Assembly: GCF_003335675.1 (NCBI RefSeq)
Contig: NZ_QPHL01000015.1
Coordinates: 1-64,000, forward strand
Direction: 5' to 3'
Source of the DNA: Winogradskyella sp. KYW1333
GTDB lineage: Bacteria > Bacteroidota > Bacteroidia > Flavobacteriales > Flavobacteriaceae
Length of the DNA: 64,000 bases
Shown: positions 8,386 through 18,036 of the stretch, piece after piece
How positions within the stretch are numbered: position 1 is the stretch's first letter
Layout: every line of letters starts with the position of its first letter
Notes under the pieces: model-generated
The model's database searches: none
What the model was told of the DNA's origin: nothing
What the model saw: the letters and a program-made list of their open reading frames with translations, nothing else
Program-made: the position numbers and the translations under genes

Positions 8386-8925
8386 TTATTTATTTATCAA
8401 ATACACTGCATCTTCTCCTTCATTTTCTACCCAATTTACCTTTACCTTTTGATGATCGATTGCATCTACTTGTCGCCCTCTATAATTAGGCTGTATTGGT
8501 AGATGACGGCTAAATCTTCTATCAATTAGTGTTAGTAACTCAATATTGTTCGGTCTACCAAAAGATTGAATTGCGGTTAATGCAGATCTTATACTTCTAC
8601 CAGTATAAAGCACGTCATCAATAAATACTACATTCTTGTTTTCAACTATAAAATCTATTTCGGTAGTATTTGCTTCGAGCGGTTTTTCACCTCTTCTAAA
8701 GTCATCACGGAAAAATGTAATATCGAGGTGACCTATTTCTACATTTTTAATCTTATAATCTTCTTTAAGCATTTTCGCCAAGCGATTTGCTAAATATTTT
8801 CCTCTTGGTTGAAGTCCTATTAGAACTGTATCAGTAAAATCATCATGGTTTTCAATAAGTTGGCAAGCCAATCGGTGGAGTGTAATGCTGACTTCTTTAG
8901 AGTTAAGTAAAACTTTTTGACTCAT
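8386..8925 (-). CDS. pyrR: PyrR: pyr operon regulator / uracil phosphoribosyltransferase
   Basis: A 179-residue type I phosphoribosyltransferase-fold protein. The PRPP loop VVFIDDVLYTGRS is at 99-111, and LIGLQPRGKYLA near 35-46 matches the PyrR family. In Bacillus PyrR binds pyr mRNA in response to UMP and also converts uracil to UMP. No obvious anti-terminator or anti-anti-terminator hairpins are visible in the short leader here, so RNA-based regulation cannot be shown from the sequence. First gene of the pyrR-pyrB run, with a near-ideal promoter 30-55 bases upstream. Confidence 0.94.
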   Translation of the reverse strand: MSQKVLLNSKEVSITLHRLACQLIENHDDFTDTVLIGLQPRGKYLANRLAKMLKEDYKIKNVEIGHLDITFFRDDFRRGEKPLEANTTEIDFIVENKNVVFIDDVLYTGRSIRSALTAIQSFGRPNNIELLTLIDRRFSRHLPIQPNYRGRQVDAIDHQKVKVNWVENEGEDAVYLINK

Positions 8926-8950
8926 AATTTATCCAATCAATGCTGGATGG

Positions 8951-8981
8951 CAAAGTTAAGTTAAATAATTTGAGAATCAAA
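8951..8981 (-). promoter_or_regulatory. promoter of pyrR-pyrB
   Basis: On the minus strand TTTG, 19 bases, then TAACTTTG: an exact match to the Bacteroidota housekeeping consensus (TTTG-N19-TAnnTTTG). The box ends 25 bases before the pyrR start codon, predicting a leader of about 20 bases. Confidence 0.75.
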
Positions 8982-9179
8982 TTAAAGAATCTGCATAAAA
9001 GGAGATATGAAATTAAGACTTCCATAATTCTTCAAATATGTTGATTAAAAATGACTTTTATCACACCAAATATGGTATACTAATAACTATCTTTCTGCGC
9101 CTAAAATTAAATTAGAATCTTCATTAACAGTAACTATAACAAGTGTACCATCTCTATAAGCCAAACAAAAATATGAGAA

Positions 9180-9457
9180 AAAGATAGCCTATAATAGTAT
9201 GGCATTTGGTATTCACCACGGTCTAAAAATTTACTCAGGAAGATTAGGCTTTTTGACAGGTTCACATATGCGGTCTGCCTAGAATTAAAACAAAATGTAA
9301 TTAGAGTTAGTATGCTTTGGGAATAAGGTAATACCAATATATTTTGATAAGCCAAAAAAAATGGCAAGAAATAGTTTTCAATGGTATTGAAGATGTTTTA
9401 CCAGAATTTTCTGGCCACTGTATGGCTGACCAATATTGTAAGGAATTATTCAACTAA
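9180..9457 (+). pseudogene. remnant of an unidentified protein gene
   Basis: The 605-bp gap 8926-9530 has no intact gene. Protein-like stretches on the plus strand switch between frames: AYNSMAFGIHHGLKIYSG from about 9187, an open stretch of about 40 codons in a second frame (about 9200-9325), and IEDVLPEFSGHCMADQY in the third frame, ending with TAA at 9455-9457. Stops and frame changes break every frame. The last segment ends 24 bases before a strong hairpin, as a real gene end would. The family was not recognised. A 77-codon open frame on the opposite strand is probably a shadow. Confidence 0.4.
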
Positions 9458-9481
9458 GCTAAAAAGAAACCTTCCCTAACC

Positions 9482-9514
9482 AAAAAAGCCTTTCACAATG
9501 AAAGGCTTTTTTTT
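9482..9514. terminator. bidirectional terminator after rpsA
   Basis: A 9-bp perfect stem (AAGCCTTTC / GAAAGGCTT, loop ACAAT, 9486-9508) is flanked by an A-run and a T-run, so it can stop transcripts from both sides. It serves rpsA on the minus strand and the decayed plus-strand gene. Confidence 0.85.
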
Positions 9515-9530
9515 AAATTTAATGAGAGAA

Positions 9531-11366
9531 TTATTTCTTCCCGTCCATTTTATCTTTAAGCGCCTGTAAAGCATCGTTTGCATCACCTAAGGTAGGCTTA
9601 GCTTCTGCTGCTTGAGCCTCAGCTCTTTTAACAGCTTTCTTAACGATCTTAGCTTCCTCTTCTCTAAATACTGCTGTATGAGAAGCTACAACACGTTTAA
9701 ATTCTTTATTGAATTCTATGATCTTAAATTCTGCTTCTTCACCTTTCTTAAGTTTAGAACCATCCTCTTTCTCTAAATGACGAGATGGTATAAAAGCAAC
9801 AATATCCTCATTAAACTTAACAGTTGCACCTTTATCAACGATTTCAGCTACAGCTGCATTATGAGAAGTTCCTAAAGCAAATTCTTTTTCATATTTATCC
9901 CATGGATTTTCAGTTGTTTGCTTATGTCCAAGAGATAATTTACGTCCTTCAACGTCTAACTCCAATACCACAACGTCTAACTTATCACCTACGTTACAGA
10001 ATTCTGATGGATGCTTAATTTTCTTAGTCCAAGATAAATCAGAGATATAAATTAATCCGTCGATACCTTCTTCTAATTCAACAAATACTCCAAAATTAGT
10101 AAAGTTACGTACTATACCTGAATGCTTGGAACCTGAAGGGTATTTAGAAGTGATATCAGTCCAAGGATCTGGTGTTAATTGCTTAATACCAAGTGACATT
10201 TTTCTATCTTCTCTATCTAGGGTTAAGATAACCGCTTCTATTTCATCTCCTACAGCAACAAAATCTTGTGCTGAACGTAAATGCGTTGACCAAGACATCT
10301 CACTGACGTGAACTAATCCTTCCACTCCTTCGGCAACCTCAACAAAAGCACCGTAATCTGCAATTACTACTACTTTTCCTTTTACTTTGTCACCAACTTT
10401 TACCTCTTCTCCTAATGCTTCCCAAGGATGCTTAGATAATTGCTTTAGACCTAATTGAATTCTTGATTTGTTTTCATCAAAATCTAAAATTACAACATTA
10501 AGTTTTTGGTCTAATTCTACAATTTCATTTGGATGGTTAATTCTAGACCAAGATAAATCTGTAATATGGACTAAACCATCTACACCACCTAAATCGATGA
10601 ATACACCGTAAGAAGTAACGTTTTTAACAACACCTTCTAATACTTGACCTTTTTCTAACTGACCAATGATTTCTTTCTTTTGTTCTTCAATATCCGCCTC
10701 TATAAGAGCCTTATGAGAAACTACTATGTTTTTGAACTCGTGATTTATTTTAACAACCTTGAATTCCATAGTTTTATTAACATACTGATCGTAATCTCGA
10801 ATTGGCTTAACATCAATTTGAGATCCTGGTAAGAAAGCTTCAATCCCAAAAACGTCAACGATCATACCACCTTTGGTTCTACATTTTACAAAACCGTTAA
10901 CGATTTCACCAGTATCATGTGCGTTATTAACTCTATCCCATGCTTTAATTACACGAGCTTTTCTGTGAGATAATACCAATTGACCAGTTGCATCTTCACG
11001 AACGTCAATTAAGACCTCAACTTTATCACCAACTTTTAAATCTGGATTGTAACGGAACTCATTAAGAGAAATTACACCCTCTGACTTTGCGTTAATGTCA
11101 ATAATAGCATCTCTATCTGTAATGTGTATTACTTCTCCTTCAACAACTTCATCATCTAAAGTGTCTACAAAGTTTTCAGATACTAATTTTTCAAATTCTT
11201 CTAACTTTTTGTCCGCAACTTGCTCAATTCCTTCTTCATAATTGTGCCAATCGAACTCCTTTAAGAATTTTTCTGGATTTGCTTGAGCTTCAGAGACTAC
11301 TGGAGCTTCAACTGTAGTAGCTTCAGTTACTTCAACTTCAGCTTTTTTTGTTTTCTTTTCAGCCAT
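9531..11366 (-). CDS. rpsA: 30S ribosomal protein S1
   Basis: A 611-residue RNA-binding protein with an N-terminal low-complexity segment rich in Lys, Glu, Thr and Val and then six S1 (OB-fold) repeats. Examples are VVEGEVIHITDRDAIIDI (about 78-95), EGVVKNVTSYGVFIDLGG (about 240) and the repeats with WSTHLRSAQDF and WTKKIKHPSEF. S1 helps bind and unfold mRNA on the small subunit; in Bacteroidota, where Shine-Dalgarno sites are rare, it is thought to be important in start-site choice. Single gene with its own strong promoter, structured leader and terminator. Confidence 0.97.
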   Translation of the reverse strand: MAEKKTKKAEVEVTEATTVEAPVVSEAQANPEKFLKEFDWHNYEEGIEQVADKKLEEFEKLVSENFVDTLDDEVVEGEVIHITDRDAIIDINAKSEGVISLNEFRYNPDLKVGDKVEVLIDVREDATGQLVLSHRKARVIKAWDRVNNAHDTGEIVNGFVKCRTKGGMIVDVFGIEAFLPGSQIDVKPIRDYDQYVNKTMEFKVVKINHEFKNIVVSHKALIEADIEEQKKEIIGQLEKGQVLEGVVKNVTSYGVFIDLGGVDGLVHITDLSWSRINHPNEIVELDQKLNVVILDFDENKSRIQLGLKQLSKHPWEALGEEVKVGDKVKGKVVVIADYGAFVEVAEGVEGLVHVSEMSWSTHLRSAQDFVAVGDEIEAVILTLDREDRKMSLGIKQLTPDPWTDITSKYPSGSKHSGIVRNFTNFGVFVELEEGIDGLIYISDLSWTKKIKHPSEFCNVGDKLDVVVLELDVEGRKLSLGHKQTTENPWDKYEKEFALGTSHNAAVAEIVDKGATVKFNEDIVAFIPSRHLEKEDGSKLKKGEEAEFKIIEFNKEFKRVVASHTAVFREEEAKIVKKAVKRAEAQAAEAKPTLGDANDALQALKDKMDGKK

Positions 11367-11407
11367 TTTGCTGATTAAAATTTGTATTCTGTATCTTTTG
11401 AAAGAAT

Positions 11408-11474
11408 GGTGGAAAAGCTCCAGAAGTTATTTTTGTTTATCTTATTTCCTTTTTTACTCTCCAATTGTCCACCA
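11408..11474 (-). promoter_or_regulatory. rpsA leader with long-range 7-bp complementarity
   Basis: Within the roughly 110-base rpsA leader, TGGTGGA (11474-11468) near the 5' end is perfectly complementary to TCCACCA (11414-11408), enclosing 53 bases. S1 genes are autoregulated in other bacteria, so this may be a control structure. That is inference; only the complementarity is seen. Confidence 0.45.
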
Positions 11475-11484
11475 AAAAGGTCTG

Positions 11485-11515
11485 CAAAAGTACAATAAAA
11501 TCGGACTTTTACAAA
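11485..11515 (-). promoter_or_regulatory. rpsA promoter
   Basis: Minus-strand TTTG (11515-11512), 19-base spacer, TACTTTTG (11492-11485): an exact Bacteroidota consensus promoter. The predicted start near 11480 gives a leader of roughly 110 bases, long for this window. Confidence 0.8.
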
Positions 11516-11550
11516 ACCACTAGCAATTTATTTAGATTGTTTAAAAAAAT

Positions 11551-11595
11551 AAAAATAAAAAGCCTTAAGAGTACATATCTAATTTACTTTTAAGG
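11551..11595 (-). terminator. terminator of the lipoprotein gene at 11622-12230
   Basis: A 10-bp stem with one G-U pair (CTTAAAAGTA side 11595-11586, partner 11570-11561, loop 15) is followed on the minus strand by a long T/A-rich tract with runs of five to seven T. Confidence 0.7.
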
Positions 11596-11621
11596 CATTA
11601 TATTAATTGGATAATTATTCT

Positions 11622-12230
11622 CTAATCGTTTGCCTTAACAATTAGTTTAGGGTCAATGACATAATAACCAACTACAGTCTCATCATCATATATAGCGACT
11701 TCAATTTCGTATTTATATTCTAGTTCTTCAGTATTGTCTTGACCAATGACTTCTAGATTTAAAAAACTAGATAAACTTCTATTATTATCTCCTTGAAATT
11801 CAACTGCATTACCTGATCCAGGATCTGCAACTGATTTATCAAATAGAGAACCATATATATCTAATGTGTCAACTGGTACATCAAAAACACCAGAATCAGC
11901 AGGGTTTTCCTCAAAAAATGCAAGTCTAGAATATAAAATTCCTTGATTTAATCCTAATCCAGATGAAGGTTGATCAAAAATTATGCGTTGACCAAATTGA
12001 ACCTCTAAAGTAAAATCGGATGAAGATACTCCGCTTGGTTGACCAAAATTAACCAAATCTGTAATATCAGAACCTGGTGGTCTATTTAGAACTTCACCTA
12101 CCTGTACCGTTATATCCGGTATGATAGTAACCTCAAAAGGTAGTTCTTGGTTACCTCCATCATCATCACCAAAAGAACAGGCTGTTAGCCATAAACTAAG
12201 TATAATTAATGTGTAATTAGACCTTTTCAT
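11622..12230 (-). CDS. hypothetical lipoprotein
   Basis: A 202-residue protein with a lipoprotein signal (WLTAC, Cys at 18) followed by an acidic linker GDDDGG typical of exported flavobacterial lipoproteins. The rest is beta-rich with phrases such as VEFQGDNNRSLSSFLNLEV and KYEIEVAIYDDETVVGYYVIDP, which could be an Ig-like or jelly-roll fold. No family recognised. It is monocistronic, with its own promoter at 12263-12292 and a terminator, and its neighbours give no clue to function. Confidence 0.75.
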   Translation of the reverse strand: MKRSNYTLIILSLWLTACSFGDDDGGNQELPFEVTIIPDITVQVGEVLNRPPGSDITDLVNFGQPSGVSSSDFTLEVQFGQRIIFDQPSSGLGLNQGILYSRLAFFEENPADSGVFDVPVDTLDIYGSLFDKSVADPGSGNAVEFQGDNNRSLSSFLNLEVIGQDNTEELEYKYEIEVAIYDDETVVGYYVIDPKLIVKAND

Positions 12231-12262
12231 ATCTTCAAATTTTCTGATCGCTGGAATTACCT

Positions 12263-12292
12263 CAAAGATAATCCAATTTTAAAAACCCCAAA
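12263..12292 (-). promoter_or_regulatory. promoter of the lipoprotein gene
   Basis: Minus-strand TTTG (12292-12289), 18 bases, TATCTTTG (12270-12263); the box lies 32 bases before the start codon. Confidence 0.65.
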
Positions 12293-12458
12293 ATATATGG
12301 TTTTTATTTTCTGACCTGAAAAAATACTCTTTTTAGTGTCTTAATTAAAAAAACTGTGTCTTAAAAATAGTGCATCAATTTGAAGCTAAAGAACTAATTT
12401 TTGGGTAATTAAATTGATATATTTACCTAACTTTTAACAAATAAAAATCTTAATAATT

Positions 12459-12836
12459 ATGGTAAAGGCAAAATACCAAGATGTATTAGACTTAGGACAA
12501 CAATTAAATATTCAAGACGGAAAGATTGAAGAATCTGAAGGTAAACTAAAGGTTTGGGGTACTGCATCTACACAATATTAAAAAAATCTTCTTTGGGATA
12601 AAATCAAGGAAATTGATGTAGATAACCCAAATGATATTATAGCAGACATTAAAGTTGTAGATCAAATTATTTATGCAAGACATACGGTTGCTTCAGGTGA
12701 AACTTCAGGAAAGATTGCTATGCACTATTATGGTGATGCAAAGAAGTATAAAGAAATATTTTCTACTAATTCTGATATATTAAAAAATGCTAATTTGATT
12801 TATCCAGATCAAGAATTAATTATACCGAATTTATAA
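12459..12836 (+). pseudogene. LysM/Kbp-like potassium-binding-type protein interrupted by one stop codon
   Basis: Read through a single TAA at 12579-12581 this is a 125-codon gene. The N-terminal half (KYQDVLDLGQQLNIQDG...LKVWGTASTQY) is BON-like, and the C-terminal half is a LysM domain (YARHTVASGETSGKI, HYYGDAKKYKEIF, NLIYPDQELIIPN). This is the layout of the small cytosolic Kbp/YgaU family. The stop replaces what is usually Glu or Lys just after TQY. The LysM core also differs from the usual G-E-T-L-S-K-I, with Ser in place of Leu, which suggests relaxed selection. Frame otherwise intact and followed by a hairpin. A sequencing error at one base would restore the gene. Confidence 0.8.
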
Positions 12837-12857
12837 TGGAAATAACAAATTAATCAA

Positions 12858-12887
12858 AGGCCTTACTACGTAAGGTCTTTTTTTATA
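12858..12887. terminator. bidirectional hairpin overlapping the cmk stop codon
   Basis: GGCCTTAC / GTAAGGTC with loop TAC, then seven T. It ends the LysM-like pseudogene. The last codons of cmk lie inside the hairpin on the other strand. Confidence 0.7.
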
Positions 12888-13564
12888 GACTTATTTACTA
12901 GTTTTAAAATAGTTTCAACTTGTTCTTCTATATTAAGATCAGAATTATCAATCTCGATAGCGTTATCGGCAATAACTAAAGGTGAATCTTCTCTTGTTGA
13001 ATCAATTCGATCCCGTGTTATGACATTTTCTAAAACTTTATCATAACTCAAGTTATGTTCACATTCTAAAAGTTCTTTAAATCTTCTCTTAGCTCGTGTC
13101 TCAACTGAAGCTGTCATAAATATTTTCAACTCTGCATCTGGAAAAACTACGGTACCAATGTCTCTTCCGTCCATTACGATCCCTTTCCCTTTTCCCATAA
13201 GCTGTTGCTGCTCTACTAATTTTCTTCTGACTTGAGAAAGAGTGGCAACAGGACTTACATAACTTGAAACTTCTAATGTGCGAATTTCTGATTCTATATT
13301 TTCTCCATTTAGATAAACCTCAGCGAAACCAAGTTCATCATTAAACTTGAATGATATATTAATATCCTTTAAGCTACTAATAAGTGCTTCGGAATCTAAC
13401 TTCTTGTTTTTGATGAAGTCATTTTTTAATGCAAAATAAGTTACTGCTCTATACATTGCACCAGTATCAACATAAATATAATTTAGTTGCTTGGCCAAAC
13501 GTTTCGCAATTGTACTTTTTCCTGTTGAGGAAAATCCATCTATGGCAATAACTATTTTATTCAT
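12866..13564 (-). CDS. cmk: (d)CMP kinase
   Basis: Phosphorylates CMP and dCMP with ATP. The 232-residue protein has the P-loop GFSSTGKST at 10-18, YVDTGAMYRAVTYFAL after it, VSPVATLSQVRRKLVEQQQ, the GKGIVMDGRDIGTVVFPDA signature, and the lid region with RAKRRFKELL and RDRIDSTREDSPL. Its ATG overlaps the last base of the porQ stop (TAATG), so the two are translationally coupled. The porQ-cmk pairing is common in Bacteroidota. Confidence 0.96.
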   Translation of the reverse strand: MNKIVIAIDGFSSTGKSTIAKRLAKQLNYIYVDTGAMYRAVTYFALKNDFIKNKKLDSEALISSLKDINISFKFNDELGFAEVYLNGENIESEIRTLEVSSYVSPVATLSQVRRKLVEQQQLMGKGKGIVMDGRDIGTVVFPDAELKIFMTASVETRAKRRFKELLECEHNLSYDKVLENVITRDRIDSTREDSPLVIADNAIEIDNSDLNIEEQVETILKLVNKSIKKDLT

Positions 13565-14583
13565 TACTCTAAATCTATCTGTAATCCAAAAAAACTAGTA
13601 TTTGAAGCACTGGTATATCTTGCATGAGTATAGCTAAATCTCATTTTATTTAGTTTTATACCAACTCCAACAGAAATACCCGAAAAGCTTCTTTGGTCAA
13701 CTATTCTTAATTCTTCAGACCTTCTAAAGTTATAACCTAATCTTAAATTAAAGCCACCTTCCGGGAATAATTCTGCTCCCAGAATTAAATGTCTTAATAC
13801 ATTATTAAAAAAACTCACTTTTTCTTGAGTCTGATTTCCATCTAAATCAGTGATTGCTCTTGAGGGGTTAGCAACACCTATAGGCCATTCTTGCAAATTC
13901 TCTAATGTAAGGTGCCATCTCAATGGTACATTCTCCAATTTTTGAGACATACCAAAATTAACCTCAAAAGGTAGTGGTTCGTTTTGCCCAGCATATGTTG
14001 TGAATTGAGCCCCTAAGTTCCTTACAGTTAGAGCTGCATGAAAATCTAAATCTTCATTTATATACATGACACCTAAATCAACCGCGCCACCAATTGAATT
14101 ATATTGTTCTAATAAAGAGGTAATTATCTTAAGGTTTGCACCAACATAAAAATCCGTAAACGGTATATTGTAATTGTAGCCCAATGATATTGCAGCTTCA
14201 TTACCATTAAATGACCCAGTAGATATACCATTAACATCGTAACCATCAAAACTGCCATAGTTAATATAAGTCACCCCAAAATGAAAGGTTTGGACGTGCC
14301 TGTCCCAAGTATAAGCATATGCCGCTGTTCCATAGCTTATTCCTCCAAGATAACTTGAGTAGTTAACTGCCAACTGATTACTCATGGCACTGTTAATAGA
14401 CGCAGGATTATATAATGCTTCTGTAACGTCATGGTCAAAATTTGTTATAATTTTACCGCCTAATGCGGCTTGTCTTGGAGAGGATACTAAATTTAGAAAC
14501 TGAAAAGTAGATTCACCACCTAATTGGCCAAATAATGGCAACGAAAAAAGTATCAATAACAAGCTAGAAATCCCTTTCATCAT
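13564..14583 (-). CDS. porQ: type IX secretion protein PorQ
   Basis: A 339-residue outer-membrane beta-barrel protein with a signal peptide (ending LPLFGQ) and the PorQ start LGGESTFQFLNLVSSPRQAALGGK. The body follows PorV/PorQ-type barrels: YNPASINSAMSNQLAVNY, then repeated strands, and a C-terminal strand ending LQIDLE. PorQ and PorZ tether the PorU sortase complex at the surface in Porphyromonas. It supports that the adhesin and small sorting-domain protein in this window have a full T9SS. A second ATG follows immediately; either could start. Confidence 0.92.
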   Translation of the reverse strand: MMKGISSLLLILFSLPLFGQLGGESTFQFLNLVSSPRQAALGGKIITNFDHDVTEALYNPASINSAMSNQLAVNYSSYLGGISYGTAAYAYTWDRHVQTFHFGVTYINYGSFDGYDVNGISTGSFNGNEAAISLGYNYNIPFTDFYVGANLKIITSLLEQYNSIGGAVDLGVMYINEDLDFHAALTVRNLGAQFTTYAGQNEPLPFEVNFGMSQKLENVPLRWHLTLENLQEWPIGVANPSRAITDLDGNQTQEKVSFFNNVLRHLILGAELFPEGGFNLRLGYNFRRSEELRIVDQRSFSGISVGVGIKLNKMRFSYTHARYTSASNTSFFGLQIDLE

Positions 14584-14654
14584 AGATTTGCAAAATAACT
14601 AAATCTATCTTAAAACGAGAGTATGTAATTTTTATTTTTTGGATGAATAGAATT

Positions 14655-15371
14655 CTATTTTAGAACTAGTTTTTGTCCTACTTTAATTACATCGCCTTGA
14701 AGACCATTAATACGCTTAAGCTTACTAACGGTTGTTCCTGTTTTGGATGCTATGCTCCACAATGTATCACCCACTTTTACAACCCATATTTGGGTTGAAT
14801 TTATAGCCTTTGAAAGATCAAAATTTCTAATTTGAAGCTTTTGACCTTCACTAATGGTGTTGGAATTTAATTTATTCTCTTGCTTTAAAGTAATTATATC
14901 AATCTCATAGCGCTTGGCAATACCATATAAGGTTTCCCCATTTTTAACTGAATGAAAATCTGAATTAAAATTATGAACTCCTCTTGAAATTGGTTTACTG
15001 GTTTGAGGATTATAATTATCAAAATTTCTTATTCTTAATTTTTCTCCAGCATCAATGAGTGTAGTTTCTAAGCCATTGGCCTTTTTAAGGATATTAATAG
15101 ATACACCATACTTTTTTGAAATATATAATAAAGTTTCTCCTTCATTTACAATATGAAAATCTTTTTGAAAATCTTCTTTTTGTACACTAGTGTCTTTGAA
15201 CTTTAATACCTCCTTTGGCTTTACGAGAGTAATTTCTCCGGTTGCAACGTTTAATTTAGCTGATTTACCGTCTAATATTACGTCCTTATACTCAATCTCT
15301 TGACCAAATGATAAAAATACATTAAGAATGAAGAATGAGAATGCAAAATAAAGTTTACAACTTTTTAGCAT
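14655..15371 (-). CDS. secreted protein with three LysM domains
   Basis: Starting at the ATG at 15371 the protein has 238 residues: signal peptide (ending LSFGQ), a short beta region, and three LysM repeats beginning [33 protein letters not shown] and [17 protein letters not shown], each followed by a K-L-R-I-R-N-F-D or similar strand. LysM domains bind peptidoglycan; no catalytic domain is present. The start lies within the last 17 bases of lon. An upstream in-frame start would add 14 basic and hydrophobic residues ahead of the signal peptide and is less likely. Confidence 0.88.
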   Translation of the reverse strand: MLKSCKLYFAFSFFILNVFLSFGQEIEYKDVILDGKSAKLNVATGEITLVKPKEVLKFKDTSVQKEDFQKDFHIVNEGETLLYISKKYGVSINILKKANGLETTLIDAGEKLRIRNFDNYNPQTSKPISRGVHNFNSDFHSVKNGETLYGIAKRYEIDIITLKQENKLNSNTISEGQKLQIRNFDLSKAINSTQIWVVKVGDTLWSIASKTGTTVSKLKRINGLQGDVIKVGQKLVLK

Positions 15372-17808
15372 TTCTAACCTTTTGATTTGTAATCGCAATA
15401 TCAATGACATCACTCATTTCCTTTACGAAATGAAAGGTTAAACCTTTTAAATATTCAGGTTTAATTTCATCGATATCACGTTTATTATCTTCGCAAAGTA
15501 AAATTTCTTTTATTCTTGCACGCTTAGCAGCTAATATTTTTTCCTTAATTCCACCTACAGGTAAAACTTTTCCGCGTAAAGTAATTTCACCTGTCATTGC
15601 CAAACTTTTCTTTACTTTTTGTTGCGTAAACAAAGATACTAAAGATGTTAACATTGACACGCCAGCACTAGGACCGTCTTTCGGTGTAGCTCCTTCAGGT
15701 ACATGGATATGAACATTATACTTATCAAACACCTCTGGATTAATGTTTAATTTATCTGCGTTGGCCTTAATATATTCCATCGCTATAGTCGCAGACTCTT
15801 TCATCACTTTTCCTAAGTTACCTGTAATTGTTAAGCTTCCTTTTCCTTTGGATAAAATAGATTCGATAAATAATATGTCACCACCAACTCGTGTCCAAGC
15901 AAGTCCTGTAACAACACCTGCAACATTGTTATTTTCGTATTTATCTCTTTCTAGCCTAGGGCTTCCAAGAACTTCAATAACGTCTTCATTAGATACCTTT
16001 ACATCGTAAGTCTCTTCCATTGCTATATTCTTTGCGGCATAGCGTACCATTTTTGCAATTTGCTTTTCTAATCCTCTTACTCCTGATTCACGTGTATATC
16101 CTTCAACAATTTTTTCTAATTGAGGTTTTGTAATTTTTAAAGCACTAGAATCCAAACCATGCTCTTCCAGTTGCTTGGGTAAAAGATGGCGTTTAGCGAT
16201 TTCTACCTTCTCTTCTATAGTATAACCAGTGACATTAATTATTTCCATTCTATCTCTTAATGCTGGTTGAATGGTATTTAAGCTATTTGAAGTAGCAATG
16301 AACATTACCTTTGAAAGGTCATAGCCCATTTCGAGGAAATTATCATAAAATTCATTGTTTTGCTCTGGGTCTAAAACCTCTAACATTGCCGATGATGGGT
16401 CTCCCTGATGACCTGACGATAATTTATCAATTTCATCCAGAACAAAGACAGGATTTGAAGTGCCTGCTTTTTTTAAGCTCTGAATGATTCTTCCAGGCAT
16501 AGCTCCTATATAAGTTTTTCTATGACCTCTAATTTCAGCTTCATCACGTAATCCTCCTAAAGATATCCTCACATATTCTCTGCCTAATGCTTCAGCAATT
16601 GACTTACCCAACGACGTCTTTCCTACACCTGGAGGTCCATAAAGACATAAGATTGGAGATTTCATATCGTTACGCAACTTCAGAACAGCCAAGTATTCTA
16701 TGATACGTTTCTTCACATCATCTAAACCAAAATGATCGCGATCCAAGATTTGTTTTGCGCGTTTTAAATCGAATTGGTCACTACTATATTCATTCCAAGG
16801 TAAATCTAAAAATAGATCTAAATAATTTCTTTGAATAGAATACTCAGCCACCTGAGGATTCATTCTCTGCATTTTGGCCAACTCTTTATCAAAGTGGTTT
16901 TTCACCTTTTCATCCCACTTCATTTCTTTGGCTCGAACCTTCATTTCTTCAATTTCTTGTCCAGAAGAAGCTGCACCACCTAATTCTTCTTGTATAGTTT
17001 TAAGTTGCTGATGTAAAAAGTATTCGCGTTGCTGTTGATTCATATCGCTCTGAACCTTGTTTTGAATATCATTTTTAAGCTCCAACTTCTGATATTCAAT
17101 ATTCATGAAACGCAACGTCTCTAAAGCTCGTTCTTGAAGATCATTTATTTCTAGCAGTTTTTGTTTTTCAGCAACTTTGAGATTCATGTTTGAAGACACA
17201 AAATTGACTAAAAATGAACTACTTTCTATATTCTTAATGGCAAATGTTGCTTCTGTAGGGATATTTGGACTTTCCTTAATTATTTCTAAAGACAAGTCCT
17301 TAATGGAATCAATAATCGCTGCAAATTCTTTATTATCATTTGAAGGTTTTGATTGAGGCAGATCTGAAATAGTTGCAGACAAATAAGGTTTTTCAGATAT
17401 AATCTCATTAATCTGAAACCTTTTTTTACCTTGAATAATAACTGTAGTATTACCATCTGGCATTTTAAGAACCTTTAATATTCTCGCAACTGTACCAGTC
17501 TTATAAATATCCTTTGCTGAAGGATTTTCTACAGTTTCATCCTTTTGTGCAACAACACCGATTACCTTACCAGCATTATTTGCATCATTAATTAACTTTA
17601 TTGATGTATCACGTCCAGCAGTAATTGGGATTACTACTCCAGGAAACAAAACAGTATTCCGAAGTGGCAAAATTGGTAAAGATTCGGGTAATGATTCTTT
17701 ATTTATAAGTTCTTCATCCTCAGGAGTCATTAAAGGAATTAATTCTGAGTTTTCATCAAAATCCTGAAATGACAAACTGTCAAGACTTAAAAAATTAGAT
17801 TTTTTCAT
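15355..17808 (-). CDS. lon: ATP-dependent protease Lon
   Basis: A cytosolic AAA+ serine protease degrading misfolded and regulatory proteins. Domains in order: N-terminal substrate-binding domain starting [18 protein letters not shown], helical linker, AAA+ module with Walker [16 protein letters not shown] and Walker [11 protein letters not shown], and the C-terminal protease domain with catalytic Ser in [10 protein letters not shown] and Lys in [16 protein letters not shown]. The ATG at 17808 (817 residues) matches relatives, which begin with a short basic start before LSLDSL; another ATG at 17832 adds eight residues. The tail overlaps the LysM gene by 17 bases. Confidence 0.97.
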   Translation of the reverse strand: MKKSNFLSLDSLSFQDFDENSELIPLMTPEDEELINKESLPESLPILPLRNTVLFPGVVIPITAGRDTSIKLINDANNAGKVIGVVAQKDETVENPSAKDIYKTGTVARILKVLKMPDGNTTVIIQGKKRFQINEIISEKPYLSATISDLPQSKPSNDNKEFAAIIDSIKDLSLEIIKESPNIPTEATFAIKNIESSSFLVNFVSSNMNLKVAEKQKLLEINDLQERALETLRFMNIEYQKLELKNDIQNKVQSDMNQQQREYFLHQQLKTIQEELGGAASSGQEIEEMKVRAKEMKWDEKVKNHFDKELAKMQRMNPQVAEYSIQRNYLDLFLDLPWNEYSSDQFDLKRAKQILDRDHFGLDDVKKRIIEYLAVLKLRNDMKSPILCLYGPPGVGKTSLGKSIAEALGREYVRISLGGLRDEAEIRGHRKTYIGAMPGRIIQSLKKAGTSNPVFVLDEIDKLSSGHQGDPSSAMLEVLDPEQNNEFYDNFLEMGYDLSKVMFIATSNSLNTIQPALRDRMEIINVTGYTIEEKVEIAKRHLLPKQLEEHGLDSSALKITKPQLEKIVEGYTRESGVRGLEKQIAKMVRYAAKNIAMEETYDVKVSNEDVIEVLGSPRLERDKYENNNVAGVVTGLAWTRVGGDILFIESILSKGKGSLTITGNLGKVMKESATIAMEYIKANADKLNINPEVFDKYNVHIHVPEGATPKDGPSAGVSMLTSLVSLFTQQKVKKSLAMTGEITLRGKVLPVGGIKEKILAAKRARIKEILLCEDNKRDIDEIKPEYLKGLTFHFVKEMSDVIDIAITNQKVRNAKKL

Positions 17809-17910
17809 ATTATTTACAAGCCATTCTGTCATTAAAAAAATTCGAATAGCATTTTATTAAAAATATTAATAATTAACTTTATGTTGAATATCAAGTAATT
17901 ACAGGATATT

Positions 17911-17939
17911 CAAAGTTATTCATATCTATATAATTTCAA
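17911..17939 (-). promoter_or_regulatory. lon promoter
   Basis: Minus-strand TTG (17939-17937), 18 bases, TAACTTTG (17918-17911): a good Bacteroidota housekeeping promoter about 100 bases upstream of the chosen lon start. Confidence 0.65.
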
Positions 17940-18036
17940 TTGTTGTGCCATTACCTGTATTTATACTAAAACTTTTTTTAATTAAACTGTAACACTGAAT
18001 GATTAGTATCATCTATATAACAAAGCAATTATTTTT

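Noticed and set aside
9134..9367. 77-codon minus-strand frame upstream of rpsA
   Set aside because: Antisense to plus-strand fragments that look more protein-like; its own sequence has no domain and no promoter.
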